Below are positions 47,369 through 57,440 of a stretch of DNA of 64,000 nucleotides, one piece after another. The notes under the pieces are model-generated. The model ran no database searches. It had not been told where the DNA came from and saw only the letters and a program-made list of their open reading frames with translations. The DNA is from Quisquiliibacterium transsilvanicum (GTDB lineage Bacteria; Pseudomonadota; Gammaproteobacteria; Burkholderiales; Burkholderiaceae_E), in NCBI RefSeq assembly GCF_014202215.1, contig NZ_JACHGB010000008.1:62001-126000 (forward strand). Reading direction: 5' to 3'. The translations under genes were made by a program, and so were the position numbers. The first letter of the stretch is position 1; each line of letters begins with the position of its first letter.

Positions 47369-48196
47369 ATGGCATCGCGAACGATCGACACCGGAACCCA
47401 GGACCTGCTCGCCGAGCTCGACGAGGGTGTGCTGACCATCACGCTGAACCGCCCGGACGCGCGCAATGCGATGTCGCGCGCGATGAACGAGGCGCTGGCC
47501 GCGCAGCTCGCTGCCGCCGAGCTAGACCCCGAGGTCAGATGCATCGTGCTGACGGGCGCGGGCAAGGGCTTCTGCGCCGGCGGCGACGTCAAGGGCATGG
47601 CCGCCAGCGGCGACGGCACCGTCGGCAGCAACACCATCGACGCCGCCATCCACCGCCAGCGGGTGAACCAGCGCGCCACCGCGGGCAAGCTCTTCAAGAT
47701 GCCCAAGCCGACCATCGCAGCGCTGCCGGGCGCCGCGGCAGGCGCGGGCTTCTCGCTGGCGCTGGCCTGCGACCTGCGCATCATGTCGACCAGCGCGATC
47801 CTGACCACGGCCTTCGCCAAGGTCGGCTTCTCGGGCGACTACGGCGGCACCTACTTCCTCACCCAACTGGTCGGCTCCGCGAAGGCCCGCGAGCTCTACT
47901 ACCTTTCGGATCGCGTGAGCGCCGAGGAGGCGTTGCGGCTGGGCCTGGCCAACTGGATCTGCGCGCCCGAGGAGCTCGCCGCCAAGACGCGCGAGATCGC
48001 GCGCCGCCTGGCTGCCGGCCCCACCGTGGCCTACCGGTACATGAAGGAGAACCTGAACCGCGCGATGGCCGGCGACGCCGACGACTGCCTGGACCTCGAG
48101 GCCACCCACCACGTTCACTGCGGCCAGACCGAGGACCACCGCGAAGCGGCCAAGGCCTTCGTGGAGAAGCGCGAGCCGGTGTTCAAGGGACGGTAA
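47369..48196 (+). CDS. crotonase-fold (enoyl-CoA hydratase/isomerase-like) protein
   Basis: A 275-residue crotonase-fold protein with NRPDARNAM, the oxyanion loop GKGFCAGGDVKGM and GAAAGAGFSLALACD. The two glutamates of canonical hydratases (GGGCE and PE) are absent here: the positions read GAGFS and FAKVG. An aspartate occurs in FSGDYGG, where isomerase-like members often place an acid. It may be an isomerase or a hydratase of unusual type. A GAGGAG site precedes the ATG. A hairpin follows the stop. Confidence 0.88.
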   Translation: MASRTIDTGTQDLLAELDEGVLTITLNRPDARNAMSRAMNEALAAQLAAAELDPEVRCIVLTGAGKGFCAGGDVKGMAASGDGTVGSNTIDAAIHRQRVNQRATAGKLFKMPKPTIAALPGAAAGAGFSLALACDLRIMSTSAILTTAFAKVGFSGDYGGTYFLTQLVGSAKARELYYLSDRVSAEEALRLGLANWICAPEELAAKTREIARRLAAGPTVAYRYMKENLNRAMAGDADDCLDLEATHHVHCGQTEDHREAAKAFVEKREPVFKGR

Positions 48197-48208
48197 AGGC
48201 GGGTGCAG

Positions 48209-48241
48209 GGATGTTCGCGCGGCGGCAGCGCGCGAACATCC
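48209..48241. terminator. hairpin between crotonase and RidA genes
   Basis: A 12-bp perfect stem GGATGTTCGCGC / GCGCGAACATCC with a 9-base loop between convergent genes, 13 bases after the crotonase stop. No T-run, but it is the strongest of the T-less hairpins here. Confidence 0.6.
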
Positions 48242-48255
48242 GTCAGGAACGCCCC

Positions 48256-48741
48256 TCAGGGTCGCAGTTCCACCTCGGCCTCGATCTCCACCGGGATGTC
48301 GAAGGGCAGCTCGGCCATCCCCACCGCGCTGCGCGCGTGCGCGCCGACCTCGGGGCCGAACACCTCCAGGATCAGGTCGGAGAAACCGTTGATCACCGCC
48401 GGCTGCCGGTTGAAGCCCGGCGCCGAATTGACCATGCCGAACACCCGGTTCCAGGCCACGATGCGGTCCAGGTCGCCGAGCTCGCGGTGCAGGCTGCCCA
48501 GGATGGCCAGGCCGGTGAGGCGCGCGCTGCGGTAGGCCTGCTCGACGCTGAGCTCGCGCCCCACCTTGCCCAGCGGCCCGGCAAGAGACCCGTCCTGCTC
48601 CGACGGACCGTGGCCCGCGATGAATGCGCGCGCGCCGGTAACGCGGACGAAACGGAAGGGAAGCACGACGCCCGGCGGCGCCTTCAGCGGCGCCGGCAGC
48701 GCCAATCCGAGCGCGGCCAGCCGCGCCTCGACCTGGGACAT
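48256..48741 (-). CDS. RidA family protein
   Basis: A 161-residue member of the RidA/YjgF superfamily. Canonical RidA hydrolyses 2-aminoacrylate and other reactive enamines, but this sequence is longer and belongs to a divergent subgroup: GHGPSEQDG, NAPGFNRQPAVINGFSDLILEVFG, ARSAVGMAELPFDIPVEIEA at the C-terminus. The characteristic arginine and glutamate positions are partly conserved. Function here unknown. Confidence 0.82.
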   Translation of the reverse strand: MSQVEARLAALGLALPAPLKAPPGVVLPFRFVRVTGARAFIAGHGPSEQDGSLAGPLGKVGRELSVEQAYRSARLTGLAILGSLHRELGDLDRIVAWNRVFGMVNSAPGFNRQPAVINGFSDLILEVFGPEVGAHARSAVGMAELPFDIPVEIEAEVELRP

Positions 48742-48886
48742 GGGATCTCCTTGAGTGTGATCGCCGGGGCGTCCGGCGGCACCGAATCGCATTTTCGGAC
48801 GCCCGCGCGGCGGCAGCAACGTCCCGGCCCCGATCCCTGTGATTCAATCGCCGCAGCCCGGCCACCCACGCAGGAGCGCATCGCCC

Positions 48887-49762
48887 TTGACCCGCACCGA
48901 TCGATCCCCGGGCGCCGCCAGCGCCGCGACGATCCCGCCGTACGCCAGCGCCGCGGCTCATCCGCTCGACGCCGACACCGCGCTCGAACCGCTTGGCGAC
49001 GGCAGCTTCAGAGGCCGCGCCTCCAAGCGCTACTGCAACGTCGGCGGCAGCTTCGGCGGCTTCGTCTCGGCGATCGCGCTGAAGGCCGCGCTGCTGCACC
49101 CCAAGCGCCTGGGCGAGCCGATCGCGCTCACCGTCAACTTCGCCGGGCCGCTCGCGGACGGCGAGCTCACGGTGCATGCGCGCGCAGCCCGCACCAACCG
49201 CTCAACCCAGCACTGGCAGATGGAGGTCGCGCAGGGCGGCGAGGTGGTGGCCACCGCGACCGCGGTGTTCGCGGTGCGCCGGCAGACCTGGTCGTCGACC
49301 GAGTCGGAGTTTCCGCAGGCGCCCCCGTTCGACTCGGTGCAGCCGCTGGCGCCCGGGCGCGCCACGCCCTGGATGGGCAACTACGACATGCGCTTCATCC
49401 GCGGCACCGCTTCGGCCGCTGCCCGTCCCGAGGCGCCCTGGGACTCGGTGACCACGATGTGGATCCGCGACAACCCGCCGCGTCCGCTCGACTACGTGTC
49501 GCTGGCGACCATCTGCGATGCCTTCTTCCCGCGCATCTACGTGCGCCGCCCCGACATCGCGCCCTTCGGCACCACGGTGTCATTGACCACCTACTTCCAT
49601 GTCGACTCGGAAATGATGGCTGCGCATGGCGACCGCGAGCTGCTGGGCACAGCGAAAGCGCTGCAGTTCCGCAACGGCTATTGCGACCAGACCGCCGAGA
49701 TCTGGACGCCCGCCGGCGAGCTGATCGCCGCCACCCACCAGACCGCCCTGTTCCGGATATGA
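48887..49762 (+). CDS. TesB-like double hot-dog thioesterase
   Basis: A 291-residue acyl-CoA thioesterase-like protein (thioesterase family with two hot-dog domains): GGSFGGFVSAIALKAALLHP, LTVNFAGPLADGELTVHARAARTNRSTQHW and the second-domain TTYFHVDSEMMAAHGDRELLGTAKA. The start is uncertain; TTG at 48887 with AGGAG 10 bases upstream is chosen, and a GTG at 48839 is the other possibility. It is about 60% identical by eye to the protein encoded right after it, and the two overlap by 4 bases. Confidence 0.82.
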   Translation: MTRTDRSPGAASAATIPPYASAAAHPLDADTALEPLGDGSFRGRASKRYCNVGGSFGGFVSAIALKAALLHPKRLGEPIALTVNFAGPLADGELTVHARAARTNRSTQHWQMEVAQGGEVVATATAVFAVRRQTWSSTESEFPQAPPFDSVQPLAPGRATPWMGNYDMRFIRGTASAAARPEAPWDSVTTMWIRDNPPRPLDYVSLATICDAFFPRIYVRRPDIAPFGTTVSLTTYFHVDSEMMAAHGDRELLGTAKALQFRNGYCDQTAEIWTPAGELIAATHQTALFRI

Positions 49763-50574
49763 GCTCTGCACTCCATCCGCTCGACAGCGCCACCGCGCTC
49801 GAGCCGGCCGGCGAAGGCCAGTGGCGCGGCCGCACCGAACCGCGCTACGGCAACATGGTGGGCCCCTTCGGCGGCGCGATCGCCGCCAAGCTGCTCAAGG
49901 CACCGCTGCTGCATCCGGCGCGCCTGGGCCACCCGGTCGCCTTCACCGTGAACTTCGCCGGCCCGCTGGCCGACGGAGAGTTCCTGGTGGCCGCGCGCGC
50001 GGCGCGCACCAACCGGTCGACCCAGCACTGGGTGATCGAACTCACGCAGGCCGGGGAGACCGTCGCCACCGCCACCGCGGTGTTCGCGGTCCGACGCGAG
50101 TCCTGGTCATCCACCGAGGCGGTCTTCCCCCTCGTGCCGCCTGCCTCGTCGATCCCGCGCTCGCCGCCGCTCGAGCGGCACGCATGGACCGGCTGCTACG
50201 ACATGCGCTTCGTCAAGGGCGCACCCAACTTCGGGTCGAAGGTTCCCGCCGACGACTCGGAGACCATCATGTGGATGCGCGACGAGCCGCCGCGCCCCCT
50301 CGACTTCGTCTCGCTGACCGCCATCGCGGACGCGTTCATCCCGGGCCGCCTCTTTCTTCGCCGCCCGCGCTGGACGCCGTTCGCCACGGTTTCGATGACC
50401 ACCTACTTCCACGCCGACGAGGCCATGCTCGCCGCCCACGGCAGCCGCGAGCTGCTCGGGGTGGCCCGCGCCCAGCAGATCCGCAACGGCTACCACGATC
50501 AGTCCGCCGAACTCTGGACGCCGGAAGGCGCGCTGCTGGCCGCCACCTACCAGACCTGCTATTTCAAGGAATAG
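49759..50574 (+). CDS. TesB-like double hot-dog thioesterase, paralogue
   Basis: A 271-residue paralogue of the preceding gene product: GPFGGAIAAKLLKAPLLHP, FTVNFAGPLADGEFLVAARAARTNRSTQHW, TTYFHADEAMLAAHGSRELLGVARAQ. It hydrolyses acyl-CoA or acts on a related thioester by family. The ATG at 49759 overlaps the previous stop (ATGA). The pair arose by tandem duplication; the second copy lacks the extended N-terminus. Confidence 0.88.
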   Translation: MSSALHPLDSATALEPAGEGQWRGRTEPRYGNMVGPFGGAIAAKLLKAPLLHPARLGHPVAFTVNFAGPLADGEFLVAARAARTNRSTQHWVIELTQAGETVATATAVFAVRRESWSSTEAVFPLVPPASSIPRSPPLERHAWTGCYDMRFVKGAPNFGSKVPADDSETIMWMRDEPPRPLDFVSLTAIADAFIPGRLFLRRPRWTPFATVSMTTYFHADEAMLAAHGSRELLGVARAQQIRNGYHDQSAELWTPEGALLAATYQTCYFKE

Positions 50575-50625
50575 TCCAGTGATGCCGATGAGACCGCGGC
50601 CCGGTCCCGCGTAGCCGCGACGAAC

Positions 50626-52173
50626 ATGGCCCAGCCGCCCCCTGCCCCGCAGCACCCGCCGCCCCTCGAGGGTCGCAGCCGCGCCATCGGCACGCTGGTG
50701 ATATCGCTGGCCACGTTCATGAACGTGCTCGATCACTCGATCGCCAACGTCTCGCTGCCGTCGATCGCAGGGGATCTCGGCGCCAGCGTCCACCAGACCA
50801 CGCGGGTGATCACGGCATTCGGCATCGCCACCGCGATCTCGGTGCCGCTCACCGGCTGGCTGGCCGCGCGCTTCGGGCAGGTGAGGCTGTTCGTGTCCAG
50901 CGTCTTTCTCTTCGTGCTCGCCTCGCTGCTGTGCGGGCTCGCCCCCACGCTCGAATGGCTGGTCGCCTTCCGCGTGGTGCAGGGCCTGGTGGCCGGGCCG
51001 ATGCTTGCGCTTTCCCAGACACTGCTGCTGGGCACGCATCCGCCGGAGCATGCCGGCAAGGCCCTCGGAATCTGGTCGATGACCGTGCTGCTGGCGCCGG
51101 TGGTCGGGCCGCTGCTGGGTGGCTGGATCACCGACAACGTGCAGTGGCCCTGGATCTTCTACATCAACGTGCCGATCGGGCTGTTCTGCACGGCGATGAC
51201 CTGGGCGCTCTATCGCGACCGTGAGACGCCGGTGCGGCGCATGCCGGTGGACGTGGTGGGACTGGTGCTGCTGGTGATCTGGGTCGGCGCGCTGCAGACC
51301 ATGCTCGACACCGGCAAGGAACTCGACTGGTTCGAGTCCGGCGAGATCGTCGTGCTGGCGATCGTCGCGGGAATCGGCTGCGTTGCCTTCGTGATCTGGG
51401 AGCTCACCGATGAGCATCCCATCGTCGACCTGAGGCTGTTCGCCAACCGCAATTTCGCCTGCGGCGTGCTCGCGCTGTCGGGCGGCTTCGCGCTTTTCTC
51501 GGGCAACGTCGTGCTGCTGCCGCTGTGGCTGCAGCAGGCGATGGGCTACACGGCGACCTGGGCCGGCCTGGTGCTTGCGCCGGTCGGGGTCATCGGGCTG
51601 CTGTGCTCGCCGCTGGCCGGCCGCGGCATCGACCGCGGGCTGGCCCGGACGGTGGCGGTGGTCTCCTTCGTCGGCTTCGCCTGGTCGTTCTGGCTGCGCT
51701 CCAGGTTCAGCACCGACGCCGATTACATCACCATCATGATCCCGATGCTGGTGCAGGGCGTGGCGGGCTCGCTGTTCTTCATTGCGATGAGCGCGATCTC
51801 GCTGTCGCAGATTCCGCAGGCGCAGTTCCCGCTTGCCGCGGGGCTGAGCAACTTCGTGCGGATCTCGGCGGGCTCATTCGGCGTCTCGCTGGCCACCACC
51901 GCCTGGACCTCGCGCAGCCAGCAGCACCGCACCCATCTCGTGGAGGAGGCGAGCCGCGACGGCTGGGCGCTGGACAGCCCCTTCTACGAAGGTGTGCGCG
52001 CCGCAGGAATGTCGATCGAGCAGGTGCGCGCGGCGCTCGAGCGGATGATCGAGCAGCAGGCGCTGACCCTGGGCGTCAACGACATCTTCCTCGTTTCGGT
52101 CTTTTTCTACCTGGTGCTGATCCTGCCCATCCTGGTCGCCAGGCCGGTACGCCCGCGGGGAGTCCGGACATGA
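50626..52173 (+). CDS. MFS drug transporter, DHA2 (EmrB/QacA) type
   Basis: A 515-residue transporter with 14 predicted helices. The opening LVISLATFMNVLDHSIANVSLPSIAGDLG is the D1 motif of DHA2 exporters; GWLAARFGQVRLF is motif A and GPLLGGWI motif C. EmrB partners normally need an EmrA membrane fusion protein, but none is beside it. Its stop overlaps the start of the next MFS gene (ATGA). Confidence 0.92.
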   Translation: MAQPPPAPQHPPPLEGRSRAIGTLVISLATFMNVLDHSIANVSLPSIAGDLGASVHQTTRVITAFGIATAISVPLTGWLAARFGQVRLFVSSVFLFVLASLLCGLAPTLEWLVAFRVVQGLVAGPMLALSQTLLLGTHPPEHAGKALGIWSMTVLLAPVVGPLLGGWITDNVQWPWIFYINVPIGLFCTAMTWALYRDRETPVRRMPVDVVGLVLLVIWVGALQTMLDTGKELDWFESGEIVVLAIVAGIGCVAFVIWELTDEHPIVDLRLFANRNFACGVLALSGGFALFSGNVVLLPLWLQQAMGYTATWAGLVLAPVGVIGLLCSPLAGRGIDRGLARTVAVVSFVGFAWSFWLRSRFSTDADYITIMIPMLVQGVAGSLFFIAMSAISLSQIPQAQFPLAAGLSNFVRISAGSFGVSLATTAWTSRSQQHRTHLVEEASRDGWALDSPFYEGVRAAGMSIEQVRAALERMIEQQALTLGVNDIFLVSVFFYLVLILPILVARPVRPRGVRT

Positions 52174-53402
52174 TCGCGGCACTCACGCCCTTCCGCACGC
52201 GCAGCTTCCGCTTCCAGTGGCCGGCGGACCTGTGCACGGCCTGGGCGCTTGAGATGGAGACGCTGATCCTCGGCTGGTACGTACTGGTGGAGTCCGGCTC
52301 GGTGATGCTGCTGACGATCTTCGGCGCACTGCAGTTCGTCGGCACGCTCGTCGCGCCGATGCTGGGCGTGGTCGGCGACCGGATCGGCCTGCGCAACCTG
52401 CTCGCCCTGATGCGCATTTCCTACGCCGTGTTCGCGGGCGCACTGCTGTTCCTCGCACTCACCGACCGGCTGACCCCCTGGGCGGTGCTGGTCGTGTCCG
52501 GGCTGTGCGGGCTGGTGCGCCCCTCCGACATCGGCATGCGCAGCGCGCTGGTCGGGGCCACGGTGCCGGCACCGTACCTGGTCTCGGCGATGGGGATCTC
52601 GCGGATGACGATGGACTCGGCCAAGATCGGCGGCGCGCTCGCCGGCGCCGGTTTCATGGCGGCCTTCGGAATGGCGCCGGCCTACGTGATGATCGTGGCG
52701 ATCCATCTCGCAGGCGTGGCGCTCACGCTGATGATCGACGGCGGGCGCGCCGCCCCACCGACCGCGCAGGCGCGCCCCTCGCCCTGGCGCGACCTCGCCG
52801 AAGGCCTGGGCTACGTCTGGCGCACCCCGGCCGTGCTGGCGGCGATGGCGGTGGCAACGCTGGTGAACCTGACCGCCTACCCGCTGAGCATCGGGCTGCT
52901 GCCCTACATCGCCCGCGACGTGCTCGCCCTGGACCAGACGGGCCTCGGCTGGCTGGCAGCCAGCTACGCCTTCGGCGCGCTCGTCGGCTCGGTACTGATG
53001 AGCCTGTTCGGCGCCACGCTCCGGCCCGCGCGCATCATGCTCGGCGCAGCGCTGGCCTGGTATGTGCTGCTGGCCGGTTTCGTGCTGTCTGCGTCGGCGC
53101 CGATCGCGATGGCCCTGCTGGCAGCATCCGGCGCTGCGCAGAGCTTCAGCATGCTTGCCGTCGCGATCATGCTGCTGCGCTCCACCGGAGCGCAGATGCG
53201 CGGGCGGATCATGGGCGTTCGCATGCTGGCCATCTACACCTTGCCGGTGGGAATGCTGATCGCGGGCGCAGCCATCCCGCTGACCGGCTACCACGCAGCG
53301 GCGCTGGCGATGCTCGCTGCGGGAGCGCTGATGCTGGCCACGATCGCATGGCGCTGGCGGACGGTGCTGCTGCCCCGCACTGCGCCAGCCAACGGCGGCT
53401 GA
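52170..53402 (+). CDS. MFS transporter (EntS/MFS_3-like)
   Basis: A 410-residue transporter with about 12 helices, similar to the EntS branch of exporters (PFRTRSFRFQWPADLCTAWALEMETLILGWYVL, RNLLALMRISYAVFAGALLFLAL). Substrate unknown. It starts within the stop of the DHA2 gene and is therefore coupled to it; two different exporter types in one unit is unusual. Confidence 0.88.
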   Translation: MIAALTPFRTRSFRFQWPADLCTAWALEMETLILGWYVLVESGSVMLLTIFGALQFVGTLVAPMLGVVGDRIGLRNLLALMRISYAVFAGALLFLALTDRLTPWAVLVVSGLCGLVRPSDIGMRSALVGATVPAPYLVSAMGISRMTMDSAKIGGALAGAGFMAAFGMAPAYVMIVAIHLAGVALTLMIDGGRAAPPTAQARPSPWRDLAEGLGYVWRTPAVLAAMAVATLVNLTAYPLSIGLLPYIARDVLALDQTGLGWLAASYAFGALVGSVLMSLFGATLRPARIMLGAALAWYVLLAGFVLSASAPIAMALLAASGAAQSFSMLAVAIMLLRSTGAQMRGRIMGVRMLAIYTLPVGMLIAGAAIPLTGYHAAALAMLAAGALMLATIAWRWRTVLLPRTAPANGG

Positions 53403-53616
53403 GGCCGGTGCCCGGGCTTCGCGCGGCGCCTGCGCGCACTTCCGCGACGCGCGCTCGCCTTCCCCCCGGCACCCGGTGTGCTGCGCCGTCCGCGCCTGTC
53501 ACGGACCCCGCAGATTGGACTGCCCTGCCTTTACACGTTCCCGGGAATCCGCCATACATCCGGGACGGCCGGCGCAGCGCACGGTCGCCCCACGACAGGC
53601 ACAAAGGAGCCAGACG

Positions 53617-54396
53617 ATGATCAAGACCGAACTCTTCGACCTCAGCGGCAAGGTTGCGCTGCTGACCGGCGCCTCGCGAGGCATGGGCCGCGCCATGGCG
53701 CAGGCGCTCGCGGAGCACGGTGCAAGGGTCATGGTCTCGAGCCGCAAGCTCGACGCCTGCCAGGCGGTGGCCGACGAGATCAACCAGCGCTGCGGAGAAC
53801 AGCGCGCCTTCGCCTTCGCCTGCAACGCCGGCTACAAGGAGCAGCTGCAGGCACTGGTGGACGCCACCCATCAGGCGCTCGGCCCGATCGACGTGCTGGT
53901 GGGCAATGCCGGCGTGAACCCCTACTACGGCGCGCAGCTCGACATCCCGGACGAGGCCTACGACAAGACGATGGCCACCAACGTGAAGTCCAACCTGTGG
54001 CTGGCCCGCATGGTCGCACCGGACATGATCGCCAAGGGTTCGGGATCGATGATGTTTACCGCGAGCGTGGGCGCCTTCGTGCCCTCGACCAGCCTGGGCA
54101 CCTACAACATCTCGAAGATGGCGCTGATCTCGCTGGTGCGCAACCTGGCCGCCGAGCTAGGTCCCAAGGGCGTGCGCGTGAACGCGATCTGCCCCGGCCT
54201 GATCCGCACCGACTTCGCCGAGGCCCTCTGGAACAACCCGGAGGCCGAGCGCCGCGCCACCGAGGAGATCCCCCTGCGCAGGCTCGGCGAGGCCGAAGAC
54301 CTCAAGGGCCTGGCGGTGTTCCTCGCCTCCGGCGCCAGCGGCTACATCACCGGCCAGGCGCTGACCATCTGCGGTGGATCGCACATGCGGGCCTGA
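53617..54396 (+). CDS. short-chain dehydrogenase/reductase
   Basis: A 259-residue classical SDR: cofactor loop TGASRGMG, NAGVNPY in the middle, active-site serine in FTASVGAF and YNISK carrying the catalytic Y-x3-K. The closing ITGQALTICGGSHM is standard. It resembles DHRS4/FabG-type reductases; the substrate is unknown. A good AAAGGAG site precedes the ATG at 53617, and the next MFS gene follows 34 bases after its stop. Confidence 0.93.
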   Translation: MIKTELFDLSGKVALLTGASRGMGRAMAQALAEHGARVMVSSRKLDACQAVADEINQRCGEQRAFAFACNAGYKEQLQALVDATHQALGPIDVLVGNAGVNPYYGAQLDIPDEAYDKTMATNVKSNLWLARMVAPDMIAKGSGSMMFTASVGAFVPSTSLGTYNISKMALISLVRNLAAELGPKGVRVNAICPGLIRTDFAEALWNNPEAERRATEEIPLRRLGEAEDLKGLAVFLASGASGYITGQALTICGGSHMRA

Positions 54397-54430
54397 GCGC
54401 GTCGCCCGCCCAGCGCGCCGGCTGCCGCCC

Positions 54431-55660
54431 TTGAAGCTCGACGTCACTCCGAAGCAGCGCAGCATCCTGATCTGGATGTGCGTCTTCATCGGCGTCAATC
54501 AGCTGGGCTTCGGCGCGCTGATCCCGGTGCTGCCGCTCTACGCGCAGGCCTACGGCGTGCCCGCATCCGCGATCGGCACCACGATCGCGGTCTTCGGACT
54601 GTCGCGGATGCTGTCCGGCATGCCCGCCGGACAGGTCGCCGACACGCTCGGGCGCAGGCCCTCGATGGCCGTCGGCGGACTGATCTGCACCGCGGGCAAC
54701 CTCTGGTGCGCGTTCGCCGGCAGCTTTCCCGAGTTCGTCGCGGCCCGCTTCGTTGCGGGCCTGGGCGCGGGCTGGGTGCAGTCCACCGGAATGATCGTGC
54801 TCGCCGACATCAGCACTCCCGCGCAGCGCGGCCGGCTGATGTCGATCTTCATGGGCACCTTCCTGTTCACGGTGGGCATCGGCCCCCTGCCCGGCGGCCT
54901 GCTGGCGCAGCACTTCGGTCTGGCCGCCCCCTTCGCGGTCTACGCGATCGCCAGCGCCGGCGCCGGCCTGCTCGCCTGGTGGCTGGTGCCGGAGACGCGC
55001 GACTTCGCGCACGCGGATCGACCGGCGCCGTCGCCAGCCGAGAAGCCCCGCGCCGCGCCCATCCACCGCCAGATCCGCAGACTGCTGGCCGACACCGGCT
55101 ACCGGATGGTCTGCCTGGTGGGCTTGGTCAACGCCGTGGTCCGCACCGGCGGACTGTTCAACATCGTGCCGCTGCTGGCTGCCTCCAAGCTGGGTCTCGG
55201 CCCCGGCGCCATCGGCGGCTGGCTCGCGCTGGGCAGTGTGCTGGGCCTCGCCGCCAGCTACCCGGCCGGCGCGCTGGCCGACCGCTTCGGCCGCAAGCCC
55301 ATCATCGTCCCCTCGGCCTTCCTGACCGCGGGCGCCTTCCTGGTCTACTGCTGGGCGCCGTCCACGGTGTGGTTCGCGATCGCCTGCGTGCTCTGGGGCG
55401 TGGCGGCCGCAGTCAACGGCGCCGCGCCCGCCGCCTACGCCGCCGACCAGGCGCCGCCCGGAATGAACGCCGCGGCGATCTCCGGCTACCGCACGATCTC
55501 GGACGTCGGCTACGTGGTCGGCCCCGTGATGCTGGGCCTGCTGGTCGACTGGCAGGGCGCGGAAGCCAGCCTGCTGGCCGCCGCGGCCCTCGTCGGCGGC
55601 ATCGGGCTGCTCTTCTGGCGCTACGCCCCGGAGAATTGGCAGGGCGCTGCGCGGCGCTGA
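54431..55660 (+). CDS. MFS transporter
   Basis: A 409-residue transporter with about 12 helices: MCVFIGVNQLGFGALIPVLPLYAQAYGV opens helix 1 and GQVADTLGRRPSMAVG is motif A, repeated as GALADRFGRKPIIV in the second half. Many MFS exporters share these traits, and a substrate cannot be inferred. The start is unsure; a TTG at 54431 gives the usual MKLDVTPKQRS lead, while a GTG at 54374 inside the SDR gene is less likely. Confidence 0.85.
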   Translation: MKLDVTPKQRSILIWMCVFIGVNQLGFGALIPVLPLYAQAYGVPASAIGTTIAVFGLSRMLSGMPAGQVADTLGRRPSMAVGGLICTAGNLWCAFAGSFPEFVAARFVAGLGAGWVQSTGMIVLADISTPAQRGRLMSIFMGTFLFTVGIGPLPGGLLAQHFGLAAPFAVYAIASAGAGLLAWWLVPETRDFAHADRPAPSPAEKPRAAPIHRQIRRLLADTGYRMVCLVGLVNAVVRTGGLFNIVPLLAASKLGLGPGAIGGWLALGSVLGLAASYPAGALADRFGRKPIIVPSAFLTAGAFLVYCWAPSTVWFAIACVLWGVAAAVNGAAPAAYAADQAPPGMNAAAISGYRTISDVGYVVGPVMLGLLVDWQGAEASLLAAAALVGGIGLLFWRYAPENWQGAARR

Positions 55661-55721
55661 CCCCGTTGGGCGCAGTTGACCAGCGGCGCCGGCCTCGCGA
55701 GCAAGGATCGAACGCCTCGGA

Positions 55722-57440
55722 TCAGAGCACGCAGCCGTAATGCGCCGTGGACACCAGCCGCACGTACTTGTCGTGCACCGAGCCCGGCCGGATCTCCGCC
55801 AGGCGGGCCGGCGGCCGCCAGTCGGCCATCCGCCGAGCGATCTCCTCGTCCGACAGCTCCACGTTCAACGTCCTGTGCACCGGATCGATCACGATGGTGT
55901 CGCCGTCGCGGACCGCGGCGAGCGGACCGCCGCGCGCGGCCTCCGGCGAGATGTGGCCGATCAGGATGCCGTGCGAGACGCCGGAGAAACGGCCATCGGT
56001 GATCAGCGCCACGCCTTCGCCCAGGCCGCGGCCCTGCAGCTGGATGGTCAGCATCACCATCTCGGGCATGCCGGGGCCGCCCACGGGGCCCACGTTGCGC
56101 ACCACCACCACGTGCCCGGGCCGGATCTCGCCGGCCCGGATCGCCTTCATCGTGTCGGCCTCGGATTCGAAGACCTTCGCCGTGCCGCGGAACAGGCCCT
56201 TCTCCAGCGTCTTGCCCGAGAGCTTCAGCAGGCAGCTCTCGGGGGCGATGTTCCCCTTGAGGACGCTGATGTGGTTGTTCGCCGCAGCGATCGGACGGCT
56301 CACCGGGAGCACCACGTCCTGGGCGCCGAGCTCCTCGAGCGAGGGCACGGAGGCCAGGTTCTCGGCGAGGGTGCGGCCGGTCACCGTCATGACCTCGCCA
56401 TGCAGCAGGCCGTTGCGCAGCAGTTCCTTCATCACCACCGGCACGCCGCCGACCGCATGGAGTGCGGCCATCGCATAGGGCCCGTGCGGCTGCAGGTTGC
56501 AGATCAGGGGAATCCGCTCGCCGATCGCCTGGATGCGCTCTATTCCGATCGGCACCTGCGCCTCGCGGGCGATCGCCAGCAGGTGCAGGTACATGTTGGT
56601 GGAGCCGCCCATCGCGTAGGCGGTGACGATGGCGTTCTCGAAGGCCTTCGCCGTCATGATGTCGAGCGGACGGATGCCGGCCTCGATCAGCCGGTACAGC
56701 GCGTCCACCGAAGCGCTCGCCTGCGCGCGCACGTCGGCATGGATGTCGCTGCCGGCCTCGTAGTCGGCCGCATGCGAGGCGCCGCGCGGCAGCATCATGC
56801 CGATCGCCTCCGCGATGGTGCTCATCGTGTTCGCGGTGAACATCGCGCCGCAGGTGCCGCTGCCGGGCATCACGTTGCGCTCCAGCTCCAGGAAATTCTC
56901 GGTGGAGATGCGCCCGGCCTCGTGCGCGGCCCTGCCCTCGGCGTAGTCCATGATCGTCAGGTTGCTGCCCTTGGCCGCCCAGGGCTCGAAGCGAACGCTG
57001 CCCGGCGAACTGGTGCCCGGATACAGCACCAGGCCGAAGGCGTTGGTGCGCGCCAGCGGCATCAGCGCGGCCGCGCCGGTCTTGTCGCAGCCCGAGATCA
57101 CGATCATCGCGTCGCCGTGATGCGCGTAGTGGCCGATCTCGAAGCAGTCGGCAACGGTGTCGCGCGAAACCAGGCTGTAGCCGGCGGTGGGTGTGCCCTG
57201 CGTGAGCGCGTCCGACACCGCCGGCGCGCCGACCACCAGCCCCTGTCCGCCGCGCTCGCCCAGCAGTTCCACCAGCAGGTCGGCCAGCGTGCGCACCCGG
57301 TTGTTGCATCGATGCGCGTTGGTCCAGGCGGCAGCGATGGTGACCACTGCGTTGCTGCGCCCGGCGCGCTCGGGATCGAAGCCCGCCGCACGCAACTCCA
57401 CGCGCGAGCGCTTCCAGAAGATGCTGCTGTCCTGCGTCAT
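55722..57440 (-). CDS. IlvD/Edd-family dehydratase
   Basis: A 572-residue dehydratase like dihydroxyacid or sugar-acid dehydratases. Three cysteines for the iron-sulfur cluster are seen: C45 (HRCNN), C118 (SGCDK) and C197 ([13 protein letters not shown]), with K120 the expected carbamylated lysine. The C-terminal SDGRF-like [14 protein letters not shown] is intact. Full-length and apparently active. It dehydrates a dihydroxy-acid or aldonate, but the specific substrate cannot be told. It overlaps the upstream Lin0512 gene by 4 bases (ATGA). Confidence 0.92.
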   Translation of the reverse strand: MTQDSSIFWKRSRVELRAAGFDPERAGRSNAVVTIAAAWTNAHRCNNRVRTLADLLVELLGERGGQGLVVGAPAVSDALTQGTPTAGYSLVSRDTVADCFEIGHYAHHGDAMIVISGCDKTGAAALMPLARTNAFGLVLYPGTSSPGSVRFEPWAAKGSNLTIMDYAEGRAAHEAGRISTENFLELERNVMPGSGTCGAMFTANTMSTIAEAIGMMLPRGASHAADYEAGSDIHADVRAQASASVDALYRLIEAGIRPLDIMTAKAFENAIVTAYAMGGSTNMYLHLLAIAREAQVPIGIERIQAIGERIPLICNLQPHGPYAMAALHAVGGVPVVMKELLRNGLLHGEVMTVTGRTLAENLASVPSLEELGAQDVVLPVSRPIAAANNHISVLKGNIAPESCLLKLSGKTLEKGLFRGTAKVFESEADTMKAIRAGEIRPGHVVVVRNVGPVGGPGMPEMVMLTIQLQGRGLGEGVALITDGRFSGVSHGILIGHISPEAARGGPLAAVRDGDTIVIDPVHRTLNVELSDEEIARRMADWRPPARLAEIRPGSVHDKYVRLVSTAHYGCVL

